A stretch of DNA of 54,444 bases from assembly GCA_015039465.1 (NCBI GenBank), contig MU130497.1, forward strand, positions 1,342,755-1,397,198. The letters run 5' to 3'. The DNA comes from Phlegmacium glaucopus (lineage: Eukaryota > Basidiomycota > Agaricomycetes > Agaricales > Cortinariaceae). Under the pieces are notes generated by a model. That model had not been told where the DNA came from. It saw only the letters and a program-made list of their open reading frames with translations, and did not search any database. A program made the translations under genes and the position numbers. Below, in pieces: positions 35,771-45,849 of this stretch (positions are counted from its first letter, which is position 1; every line of letters begins with the position of its first letter).

Positions 35771-37713
35771 CTACAAGAACTCTAGACCCATACCCACCTG
35801 CACGCCCTTCCTACTTTCATCACTTTTACTAGCAACAAGTGGTACCCCAAAACTGACCTCTACGCGGACAGGGTCGAATCTATATATTAGCCCTAGGCCT
35901 ACTGAAATTGTTGGACGAGAGAGCGACTCCGAAACAGTCGTTTTCAAGGACACGTCTGTTTATTCAGACAGCGCATTGAGGGGATTCGTTCATAAGGTTG
36001 TGGTTGAAGTAAAACAAAGTCAAGGATAATCCCACCTTGATTGACACTATCCAGCCTTCCTGCATTGACCCATAGGTGCGCCTTGACAGGCCAATGTGCC
36101 TTTGTTGGGATATCCGAAATGACACTTGCACCTGCAGAGTAGTACAACTCTCCTCCAAGTGAATCAGCTTCAGAAAATCAAGAGTCAATTCTCTTAACAA
36201 GGACATAGAAAAGAGGAATACTAACGAGCATCTCTAGGGCCTATCCCATTGGTTTTAAAGGACCTTACAGAAGTTGGCCCTCCAAGCTGGAACCTGTCTG
36301 AAAACAGAGTTTTTCCACCTTGTGCAAGACTCCACAAAAAGCCCGTCCTTGCTGCCAATGACACTGACTGCAAAATTGTCAATATCTTTGACGCCAGACA
36401 TATGACTAAACGCACCACTCCAGTTTTTTGCACTTTTCTAGACACCTGCCCCTCCATTTCTACTTTATAGAACTGTGCATCACCCCCCGTCCCAAAGCCT
36501 GCCAACTCCTGGAAGAATTTCCCATACGCGCCATGCGTGGCGGCGATCTTGTCATCTCGGGTATCATATAAAAAGGTATGGCTAAGAGAAGATTTCACAG
36601 ATGTGCCGGCAGATTGTCGCATGCTGTAGAAATAAAAAGGTTGTCGTTACACCTTGGAAAAATATGTGTATGGCATAGCATACCCACCTAATGGATGCCG
36701 TAGGCGCCAACCCGGCTATGTGTCTGATGACGGCCTCGTATGCTAATTCATGTGCGCCTGTAATAGGAGTTCCAGTCTGGTCAAAAAAGGTAACCAGGAA
36801 AAACTTTAGTCTTCACCCAAACTAAATGAAGAATGCTAACCTAGCTCACCCTAGCGAGAGCCCTAATGCCCCTCAGCTCCTCATTACAGCTGGCATATGC
36901 AGAAAGGTCCTTCTCCATGCCATAGACAGAGAGTTCACCATGAGTCGCCAGGTCAACAGTGAGGGGTACGGCCAGAGAGGCTCGGAAGGCACGTCTAGTT
37001 TTGGTACCAAGAGATAAATTAGCTTCAAAGGTTTCAGCGCCTCCAAAAACGTTTCTGATCCGTGCAGAGGCACTCTAGATGAAAGTAATGATTAACGATA
37101 ATTATTAGTAAACAAGGATAAGAAATAAAACATACCGCACTACCTTCATTATTTCCCAGTTCAGTTGAGCTAGACGCGTACAATCTCCCTCGTTCTTTTG
37201 TCTTAAAAACAAGATCTACATCTCCAGGATGAGCCAATGGATCGCGTGGGCGGTCAAGACGAGCCTCAACCGACGTGAAAATATCAGTCTTTTTAAGAAT
37301 ATTTGATATACGCCTAGTAGCGTGCAATACATCTTCAAGTGTATTTGGTTGAAGGGATGAAGGTGGATTTGGTGGTGGAATGGCAGGGTTGATGATGGAC
37401 GCCAGAAAAGATTTGCGTGTGTGGGCAGCGCCTTCGACACGAACAGCAGATACATTGACAGGGTTTTTTATGTTGGCATTTATCTGAAATTTTATGAGAG
37501 AAATACACAGGTCAAGGACGAGAGGGTGTTTACAACTTCGGAGAGGTGGACAATAGCAGACTCGTATTCACCTCTCAGCTTGCGCGCAATACGTTCTTCC
37601 TGCCATTTACGAATTTTCTCTATTTCTTTTGGTTCCTTGTCGCGAGGGGAGGAGGAGTCGTGAAGAGGAGGTCTGAGAGTTGGCGACGAGACGTTGTCTT
37701 CGTCGTTGGCCAT
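35771..37713 (-). CDS. SAM50: Sam50/Tob55, mitochondrial outer-membrane assembly channel
   Basis: Core Omp85 beta-barrel of the SAM complex, which inserts beta-barrel proteins into the mitochondrial outer membrane. ATG 37713 (MANDEDNVSS). The N-terminal POTRA domain spans roughly residues 60-160 (NPVNVSAVRVEG, RRISNILKKTDIFTSVEARL, DVDLVFKTKERGRLY). The barrel follows, with GSASASARIRNVFGGAETFE, SHTFLYDTRDDKIAATHG and the conserved loop-6 region GGPTSVRSFKTNGIGPRD. The final exon gives ISVGLGLIYRFDP and ends GMGLEFL at TAG 35773-35771, the C-terminal beta-signal with its terminal hydrophobic residue. Introns are short and in frame. The start is 231 bases from the divergent MATE gene. Confidence 0.92.
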
Positions 37714-37847
37714 GTCTGCCAGAGTTTAAACCCGAACCGACTACCGATGTAGTCAGTATTTGTAAGCAATCACCGACGATGATGATCCGAGATTATATCC
37801 CCAAATGGGAATTATTCATGTGATCATTATTTTTTTTTATCGGGCGG

Positions 37848-37902
37848 GCGGGCGGAGGACTTCAGAGAACATAACCTACTAATAAGTAAGTCCTTCCGCC
37901 CG
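37848..37902. promoter_or_regulatory. GC-rich inverted repeat in the SAM50/MATE divergent promoter
   Basis: GGGCGGAGGACTT (ending 37862) and AAGTCCTTCCGCCCG (37888-37902) are complementary except for one extra base, with a 25-base loop. A (CGGG)n run precedes it. It lies 43 bases before the MATE ATG. It may be a regulatory palindrome or a transcript hairpin. Confidence 0.4.
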
Positions 37903-37944
37903 ACTTCGCACTAGAAGTAAGTCGCAACTTGGAATCAGACCATC

Positions 37945-40626
37945 ATGTCGTCCACGTATGCCCACTATCAAGAGCCCTCTTCTCTCCCTTCAGACTATGC
38001 AATTCTTTCTCATCTAGGCACACATTTCGAATCTAATATACCGGAATCTCAACCAGAAAATACGTTACAGATACCTCATCCCGTCACTCGTCGCGAAAGC
38101 TTTCCTTCGGAGCACTATTATCGACCTCTCAACCCAACCATTGGTGTATACCCTCACGTTGATCCGCATAGTGAGGCATTACGGCACTTGGCCCATCCAC
38201 CAACAGAAACTAGTCCTCTCCTCAATAACCCTCCCGTGCCACGAATTGAAGAAAATATAGACTGCGATGTCTCTGCTGATAACGCTTCAAATCTTACTAT
38301 GTTTTTGGAAGAACTTGTCATCTTGACCAAATATGCCCTTCCCGTCTTTGGGTATGCACACACGTCCATGTTTCATAAAATTTGACTTATCAGAAAATTT
38401 CACAGAACTCATCTTCTTGAATATTCTCTCGTCATAGTTTCTGTCATCTCTATCGGTCATATTTCAACCACAGCGCTTGCGGCAATTAGTCTTGGTTCTA
38501 TGACTGCCAGTGTCTCCGGTTTCAGCATCATTCAGGGCTTCACAAGCGCGCTTGACACTGTCCTTCCATCTGCATGGACTTCTACTCAGCCTCAGCTAGT
38601 TGGACTCTGGGCCCAGAGAATGAGTCAGTCCATCACAGCTTTCTATTGACTGTTATCTCCCAGAAATAGAACTGACTTCATAATCATTACATAGCTGTCG
38701 TCATCTTGGTATCCCTCGTAGTAAGTCCGTTGGAACAGAAACCTATCTCAAACTAAGTCTGCCTCACAGCCTACGTTCTTCATATGGCTTAATGCCGAAT
38801 CAATCCTTATTTTGTTCAAACAAGACCCCGAGGTTGCTCGCCTAGCAGCCATCTACTTACGTTGGGTGTCACTCGGTCTTCCAGGTATGGTTTAACATTT
38901 GCCACTTCTATCTCCCTGCACTATTGTTCCCACCTCAATAATAACTTGCGCCATTTTTAGCCTATGCATTTAACTGTATCAGCCGGTAAGCCTCGTCCGA
39001 AATAAGTTATAAACCTAACATGCTTTTCATTTCCAGTCGCTACTTTCAATCTCAGGGTAAATGGCTTTTAATCTTCATTTGATCCGTTAGCTGGGACCTT
39101 TTATTCATTACCGTTTGTGATCCAGGTTTATTTGCGGTGCCAACGCGCATTGTTTTCGTCGTAGCACCTATCAACGCCGTTCTCAATTGGCTTCTAGGTA
39201 TGTAGTCCTTGCAAGTTGGCGGGACCGAATTAAGGACCAAACCTTCCAATTAAATAGTATGGGGTCCTAGTCCTATCCGCTTGGGCTTTATCGGTGCGCC
39301 TATTGCCACGGCCATCTCATTCAACTTAGTTTCTATCATGTCCATCTGTTATGGTATCTTCTTTGCCCCCAAAACTGCATGGTATCCCCTTTCCCGTCGT
39401 ATGTTCAAAGGCTTGGGCGTTCTGGTTCAGTTGGGGCTCAGTGGTGTCGGTGAGTACCGCTTTTCGGCCAACAAAACTACAGCCGACTATGGTACTTTTA
39501 TGAATAGGTCAAACGGCTTCAGAATGGTGGGCTTGGGAATTAATTGCTCTTGCAGCTTCTTTGTGAGATTTTCACCAGCGGCGACCGCCGTCTATGCTAA
39601 CAAATTTCATTCATCAGACTTGGTCCGACAGTACTCGCAGCTCAATCCGTACTTCTCGTTTCTGCATCTTCGACCTTCCAAGCTCCATTCGCATTGGGCG
39701 TCGCAACATCTGTTCGGTTGGGCTTTTTTTCTTTCTGCCTTCCTTCTGATGTGCGGCGTATTCTGATTTGCTTGTCTCTACCGCCAGAATCGGGAATCTC
39801 CTCGGAGAGAAAAATGCTAGACGCGCAGGTATGGCATCGAATACGTCCATAATAATGGCGTTCATGATCGGTTGTTTGTGGAGGTACGTTCGGGTTTCCC
39901 TTCTGAATCTCAATTGCGCCACATAAAATGATGATGATCGGAGGAAACACGCTAACGATATTTATATTTTATTTAAATAGCATGATGTTCATCGTGTTTC
40001 GGCATTCGTGGGCATATCTATTTAATAATGATCCAGGTCGATATTCTTTTTACTCTTTTATTCAAGTGATATCAAGCTGAAATTTGAGAAATAGAGGTTG
40101 TTAAACTCGTCGCGTCTATTTTGCCTATCGTGGGCCTCTTCCAGGTCTTTGATGGTTGGAACGCAGTCATCGCCGGTATTCTTCGTGCTAGGGGTAAACA
40201 AGTACGTGTTGCAGATATGATCTCGAAATTCTGAAAGAAATTAAAATTACCTTGTAGTTTTTGGGTGCCTTACTAAACCTAAGGTAGACTTGGACCGTTT
40301 TACACTCAGTAATTAACTCATCTGTCCTCACCACCAACAGCGCATACTACATTCTTGGCATTCCTCTAGGTCTTTATCTCACGTTCACATGGCATCTAGG
40401 TCTTCTTGGTCTCTGGTTCGGCACAACCTTCTCTCTCGTCTACTGTTCAGCCATTGGTATATGGGTATGCTTGCGCACAGATTGGGACAGGGAGGTAGAG
40501 AAGGTACTTCACAGGTTAAAGGAAGAAGACAAAACGAGGAGGGATTTAGAAGAGAGGGCGAGAGTGATGGAGGAGGAGAGGAGGGGCCTTCTTTCTGCAG
40601 GGCTAGTTGAGCAAGCAGCAACATAG
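37945..40626 (+). CDS. MATE-family multidrug/cation efflux transporter
   Basis: Secondary transporter exporting organic cations against H+ or Na+. ATG 37945 starts a hydrophilic N-terminus of about 130 residues with TETSPLLNNPP, typical of fungal MATE proteins. Then about 12 membrane segments: FLEELVILTKYALPVFG and SLVIVSVISIGHISTTALAA (helices 1-2), AISLGSMTASVSGFSIIQGF, LDTVLPSAWTSTQ (MATE TLCGQ-equivalent), RRYFQSQGLFAVPT, GFIGAPIATAISFNLVSIMS, and in the second half RIGNLLGEKNARRAG and VFDGWNAVIAGILRARGKQ. A charged coiled-coil-like tail (about 45 residues, EEDKTRRDLEERARVMEEER) ends at TAG 40624-40626. About 12 exons. Full length. Confidence 0.9.
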
Positions 40627-40956
40627 GTAGCATTTACGAGTCGTAATGATCATTCTTATTTCCCGTTTAGGGTCTTTTAGATGGCCCTCTTCTTGGGGCT
40701 TGCTGGCTTGGGCAGATGGAATTTGGATAATAAACGGATATTGCGGAAGGACATGATCTACATACTATTGGAACTGTATTATGAGAATAGGGAGAAAAGT
40801 TGCTAGACCAGCTGAGGGTGCCTTGCTAGTATCGTCGGGTGACACCATATATTAATAATTTTTAACCATTGGAAGAACATAAAAAGTGCCTGGCCAAAAT
40901 TAACGAACAGAATAAGGTCCATAAGAACAAAAGATATCTCACCAAAAGCTTCAAAC

Positions 40957-41421
40957 TTATCGTGCTCTACAGACAGGTTCGCCAGGTATCTTCAACTGCA
41001 GTGCCTCTCTCGCCTCTAGCCACTCATGCTCCTTATCATCTGTCTTCACCATAGCCACCTCCCCCATCCCAAGAGGTTTAACTCTTCCACTCCTCCTCCC
41101 CGAACATATAAGCCTCAGATCACTCAATGACATAAAAACTCGTTGACTAGGCCTACTAATGAGTTCCATATTGCTTAACACCGGCTGGTCGTCGCGATAC
41201 TTGAGGTTCGCCCATATCCGGCGTTCGAATTCTTTGGCGTTGTTGAAAGCAATTGGATCAGGACCCGCAATAGTTCCTCGTGTGATAGATGAGATAAAGC
41301 CAGCTCGGAGGAGGATGTTGAGAATCCCGAGATTCTGCTTATTATGGTTAAGGGAGACGAGTTGGCGTCTTGCACGAAATGCATTTTGAATTTTTGAACA
41401 GATGTCGTGAGGGAGTGGCAT
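40957..41421 (-). CDS. MRPS8: Mitochondrial ribosomal protein uS8m
   Basis: Small-subunit mitochondrial ribosomal protein of the bacterial S8 family. Single exon of 154 aa, ATG 41421 (MPLPHDICSKIQNAFRARRQ), TAA at 40959-40957. Conserved: ILLRAGFISSITRGT, RIWANLKYRDDQPVLSNMEL, ISRPSQRVFMSLSDLR, and the C-terminal EAREALQLKIPGEPVCR that replaces the bacterial REARKKG.GGE region. The start is 435 bases from the divergent MFS gene. Confidence 0.88.
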   Translation of the reverse strand: MPLPHDICSKIQNAFRARRQLVSLNHNKQNLGILNILLRAGFISSITRGTIAGPDPIAFNNAKEFERRIWANLKYRDDQPVLSNMELISRPSQRVFMSLSDLRLICSGRRSGRVKPLGMGEVAMVKTDDKEHEWLEAREALQLKIPGEPVCRAR

Positions 41422-41856
41422 CCTGAGAAGGGTATAACTATAAGAAGCGTTATAGTGTTATTCTTAAGATGGTTATTTTCGTAGGTTTATTTTCAAGGGC
41501 TCCCGAATTCCCACGCGCGTAGTCCTGGTTGTCATTCTCCTGTTCTATGTATAACCTTTGGCTCCCTTTGGAATTCCGTATTCTGGGCGTATTCTCATCT
41601 CAACGTATATTGGAATTGCAAAGGAATTGATATGCCCCCAAATGTACCAGGGGGAGGGGGATTGAAGCTTTAAGCATGCGTATATAAATCGTGTACGTAA
41701 TGCGATAAGCGAGAAGCAAATAATATACTTACGCCGGGGTTCTGAGCCCCGACGGAGCGTGAGTTGTTTATATCAAATCTGTACACACCATGCATATGTT
41801 CCTTTGACCATAAGTCCCAGATTTCACTTACCCACCCAGCCTCAACCTAGCCCAAT
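41422..41856. promoter_or_regulatory. Divergent promoter region MRPS8/MFS
   Basis: 435 bases between divergent starts. No clear TATA box; CGTATATAAATCG at about 41680 is a candidate for the MFS gene. Confidence 0.35.
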
Positions 41857-44457
41857 ATGTCCATCGAAAAGGAAACTTCAGCAAGCCATCACGACGACGC
41901 CTCAGAAATTGACCTGTATTCATTTCATGAGGAACATGCTGGTCGTTTGATCATTGACCCAGCGTATGTTGTTTTTTTTCCCCGCGTTAACATTATCAAA
42001 TCGAACACATCTACTCGTCTAGAGAGGCCAAGATAGAGCTCGGCGCAGCCATCGCTGCACGTTTGAAGCTGTCGGAAGACGGAACAAAGGTCCTGTGGCC
42101 ACAACCAACTGATTCGGCGCTGGATCCTCAGAATTGGAGTGTGGGACGCAAGAATCTGCTGCTATTCATTGTTACGCTCGCAGCCATCGTTCCCGACTTC
42201 GATTCCGGTATTGGTGAGCGAAGAGAGTTTGTCCCTCTTTAATCCCATACTAAGGCATACCCCTGTGTTTATTTATTTATGGGCGACCAGGTATCGCAGC
42301 CATCTTTGCATTGGGGAGACAGTACAATACGACACCTGGAGTCATCAACAATCTGACCTCAAAGTGTGTAACGAATCTCTATATATCATAACTATCCACT
42401 TACAGAACTCATAGTTGGAGCATCTTTTTGTTGGGTCAGTCGGTTCTATTATTTTAAGACCATACATTAACAACGTAGTACCTAGGATGGGGTGGCTTGA
42501 TAGCAGTCATGTTGATTCGACGATTTGGTCGTCTTCCCATCTTATTCTGGTCGCAGGTCCGCTTGTCGGTGTCCGCCTCGCGCCCATTTACTCATTTTTC
42601 TCAGCTGTTAGCCCTCGGTTTTATGGTGGGATGCACATTCGCTCCAAATCTCAACACATTTACCGGTGAGAATACCCCAGTCTCAACCACAACAGACCAC
42701 ATTATCTGACATTTAGTCAGCTATGCGATGCTTAACAGCTGTCTTCGGGTAACCCCTTTACCCAGCGTGTAATTCACTGATCCTATTTTGTACCAGTACT
42801 GCCCCACAGGTGACAGTATGTATCAAACTTCTCTACCGTTATGTACCGTGATTCACATTACCTTTTCAGGGACTCTATGTTGTTACGGATCTATATCCAT
42901 TCCACCTCCAAGCAAGGAAGGTGATTATTTTTGTCGTCGATTGCAACCGGACCCTTGAGCTCACCTCATCAATAGCTTAACATCTGGACCATGGGCTTCA
43001 TCGTCTCGCCATTTATTTCTCCCTTCGCATTTGGCTTCCTAGTCGCCCGGACATCATGGCGATGGGCTTACGGCATCGGATCCATGTACTCCGCTATCGT
43101 CGTGCTCCTGATCATGTTTTTCATGGAAGAAACGTACGATCGGAAGGTACTAATTCGCGATCGGCAACTGATTCCATTCATTTAGCATGTACGATCGTAC
43201 AGTAAGACCAATTCCTGAGCCTACCACGACGGGCCTTCGGTACAGGATAGAGACCCTCATCGGCATAACTGGCTCCAAGATGCAGAAATACCGCGTCTCT
43301 TGGACCGAGTCCATACTTAGTCCTCTTCGCATTGTATGGAGACCTCACTTACTTATGCTCTTGATATTTGAGGTGATATTTACATCCTTAGTAAACGATG
43401 GGAATCTAATATCCTAGAAAACCTAGGCTATGCTTTTCGGTTTCGGTATTGGCATAAATGTAAGATGGATAGTTCCTCTCGGTGTCGACGCTTGTCATAC
43501 TCATAAATTAGGTTACCAATGCGGTCTTCCTCGGAACGCCTCCTCCTCTAGGTTATGGTTTCAGCCAATTTGCAATTGCTGGGGCCTATGGAACCCCAAT
43601 CGTAAGCGCTCACCCTAACCTTTGTATATAAAAAAGGCCCTCGAGACTTAATGTGGCCATAAGGTGTCTGTGGTTCTCGGAGAGTTGTTTGGTCGATACG
43701 CCAACGACTACATTATGAATGCTAGTGTTAAGCGAAACAATGGTGTCTTCGAAGCCGAAAGCCGTCTCTGGTATGGAATTACTATTATACATACGTTCGC
43801 ACTATCTCACAGTATCTTGATCCAACAGGGCATGCTATATCGCAGTCCCGCTTTATATCTGTGGCTTTGTTACACTCGGCGCAGCCTTCCAGAAACATCT
43901 TAGCGTCGGAGCTCTGGTAATGGGATGGGGTATCGCCGAGATGTCCATCATGATCAACACAGTTGCAGTTTATGCATACTGCAATGACGCATTCCCGAAA
44001 CATCAGGTAAAAATTTCGGGCAGATCTGTACTTTGCATGACCCTAACTCTGAATCGAATTTGTAATTTTTTGTAGGGGGAAGTCAGCGCCTTACTCAACC
44101 TCGCACGAGTGTTGGGTGGTGAGTATCTTCACAGCAGCTGACCAACTAAATCTCATCATACGCTCAGGATTCAGCGTTGCTTATTTCCAAGTTCCTTGGG
44201 CCACTAAAAATGGTGCCATCCAGACGTTCGGTCTCGAAGCTGCGTAAGTCGTACAAAAACATAGGGATGTACCAAATTGGCGTTGATGGCTCCTTCCTAG
44301 AATTGTCGCCGGACTATTCTTGCTTTTCGTTCCATATGTGCAATGGAAAGGACGAGACTTACGAGTGAGTCTTTCTTCCCTTGACTCCCATCGAGCAATA
44401 TTTCCTAGCCAAATGGGTTCTGATACAAACCTCTAGGCGAAATATTCATTGCATTAA
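41857..44457 (+). CDS. MFS transporter, DHA1 drug:H+ antiporter type
   Basis: Proton-coupled exporter of the fungal drug/polyamine group. ATG 41857 (MSIEKETSASHHDD). A cytosolic N-terminus of about 100 residues ends with the signature SALDPQNWSVGRKN. Then helices: LLLFIVTLAAIVPDFDSGIG, SWSIFLLGWGGLIAVMLIRRFGRLPIL (split here by my reading) carrying the loop 2-3 motif (RRFGRLP), LALGFMVGCTFAPN, LTAVFGTAPQ, MGFIVSPFISPFAFG, and FMEETYDR before the central loop. The second half has MLFGFGIGINV, GELFGRYANDYIM, WGIAEMSIMINTVAVYAYCND and an LNLARVLGGFSVAYFQVPWA helix. It ends RAKYSLH at TAA 44455-44457. More than 10 short exons. Full length; substrate unknown. Confidence 0.88.
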
Positions 44458-44751
44458 TGACCATGATATCAAGATTTATCTGTGGAGATCGTTCCATTTA
44501 TGCAGCTCGAATTTTTTTGGTTTCATGGGTCCTAGTAAATTGAATTATATCTTACATAAATTGAAATATCAGCCTTCCTCTTCTATCGAGAGCAAATTAT
44601 ATCCTATATTTAAGGTGTGGTGGCAATCAGCAGCATATTTGGCCTGCCCTTCCTTACACTCGGATGATTATTGTATATACCAAATGAAAATCTGTTCACA
44701 GTTGATTCTGTGGAGTTCTGTGGTATATCATGAGACTTAGAACATTCACCT
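44458..44751. other. Short intergenic end of the gene island
   Basis: No gene seen; a small plus-strand ORF here is the continuation of MFS intron and 3' flank frames. Confidence 0.35.
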
Positions 44752-44756
44752 ATTAG

Positions 44757-45224
44757 TGTCAGGGGATCTCCCTTCAATCCTACCCTATGCCTCCCAGTCT
44801 ACGCATAACACCACCCGTCACCTCAATCTCACCCATCGTACAACAACCCTACATTATTGCCTAGGCCTATGGCACTACCCAACACCCTCTGTCACCATGT
44901 GACGTCCCATCACGAGCTTACTACCTTAGCGCCTACCCTTACCCATCTCCCGGACCTAGATCCGTAGTCTTAGTCATTATGCCTTAGTCACAAGGCTGGT
45001 TGCTATCTGCTTAGTAGTTTAGTATTACTCATGGCTGATTCTTATCACTACATACATAAGTACAAATGAGTGCACAGACCATGTACAATTAGTATAAGTA
45101 GACTGTAGTTAAGGTGCAGATATAGGTTCTGCACCTTGGTCAATAACAATGCTTATGGGGTTCTCCACTAGCATGACTGATTGAGTGGCTGTCTTGGTTT
45201 AACCTTGGCAGTCATTCCCTAACA
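44757..45224 (+). mobile_element. Solo LTR, 468 bp, TSD ATTAG
   Basis: It starts TGTCAGGGG and ends TTCCCTAACA and is flanked by ATTAG on both sides (44752-44756 and 45225-45229). The termini resemble those of the 1741-bp LTR at 12663 (TGTTAGGG/CCCTAACA). It contains a perfect 10-bp hairpin AAGGTGCAGA/TCTGCACCTT (45111-45137, 7-base loop) about 90 bases before the end, in the same relative place as the hairpin of the longer LTR. Confidence 0.85.
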
Positions 45225-45243
45225 ATTAGATTCAGCTTAGGGA

Positions 45244-45364
45244 CTAGTGATTGCCACGGGTTTTTGAGTTCCTGTGGGTAAGCAGGCCGGGTACAGATGG
45301 GTATGGGTATGGGTACAAATTTCTGTACCCACCACCTACAAAACGAGCCCTAGAACATCCAAAA
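45244..45364 (-). mobile_element. Truncated second copy of TIR element family 1
   Basis: Inverted relative to 3903-4233 and matching its right half: TAGTGATTGCCA, TTTTTGA, GGTAAGCAGGCC, then CCACCTACAAAA and AGAACATCCAAAA. It ends abruptly just before a CTTTACACT-family end, suggesting that insertion cut it. Confidence 0.65.
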
Positions 45365-45373
45365 TGGAGAGGT

Positions 45374-45625
45374 CTTTACACTCCCCCACATTTTCCGGCC
45401 GGAGTCTGGCCGGACTGTCACCGGACACTGTCCGGAAGGTTGTTACAAATAGATATATTATTCCGGGGACTGTCCGATGCCATTTCCGGTGTTTGTCCGG
45501 TCGGACAATTAGTCCACCGGACAGTACCAATGGACTTTCCGGTGGACAATCACCGGAAATGGGCCAGTGAAGTCCAATGGACAGTCAGCGGACAGCACCG
45601 GACAGCCGCCGGACAGCAGCTATTA
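45374..45625 (+). mobile_element. CTTTACACT-family element, 3' end not found
   Basis: It starts CTTTACACTCCCCCACA, comparable with the end of the element at 9774-10715 in reverse complement (CTTTACACTCACCCACC). The body is packed with CCGGAC/GTCCGG motifs in both orientations, as the other copy is with TCGGACT. No matching right end AGTGTAAAG is visible, so the right boundary is my estimate. Confidence 0.45.
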
Positions 45626-45810
45626 ATAAACATTACAAAGTGTGGCTTGTTTGGCAGTGATGTGCTCATGACACGAGTCATGTATTTTGTTCGGGACGCG
45701 AGGTAATCACGTGACTCAAGGTGGGTGATTATGTGACTGTAAGTGACGACCAGAGCTCACCTCTGTTTTCTCTCACACCACCACCTCACCTCAAGGCTGC
45801 GACGAACAAC

Positions 45811-45849
45811 GACGACTACGGATGGTGCTGCGCGCCATCCGTAGTCGTC
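45811..45849. repeat. Perfect 15-bp inverted repeat (hairpin 1)
   Basis: GACGACTACGGATGG and CCATCCGTAGTCGTC around a 9-base loop. It covers the start codon of the gene model at 45822. Followed by CAAAAGGTACGTA. Confidence 0.6.
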
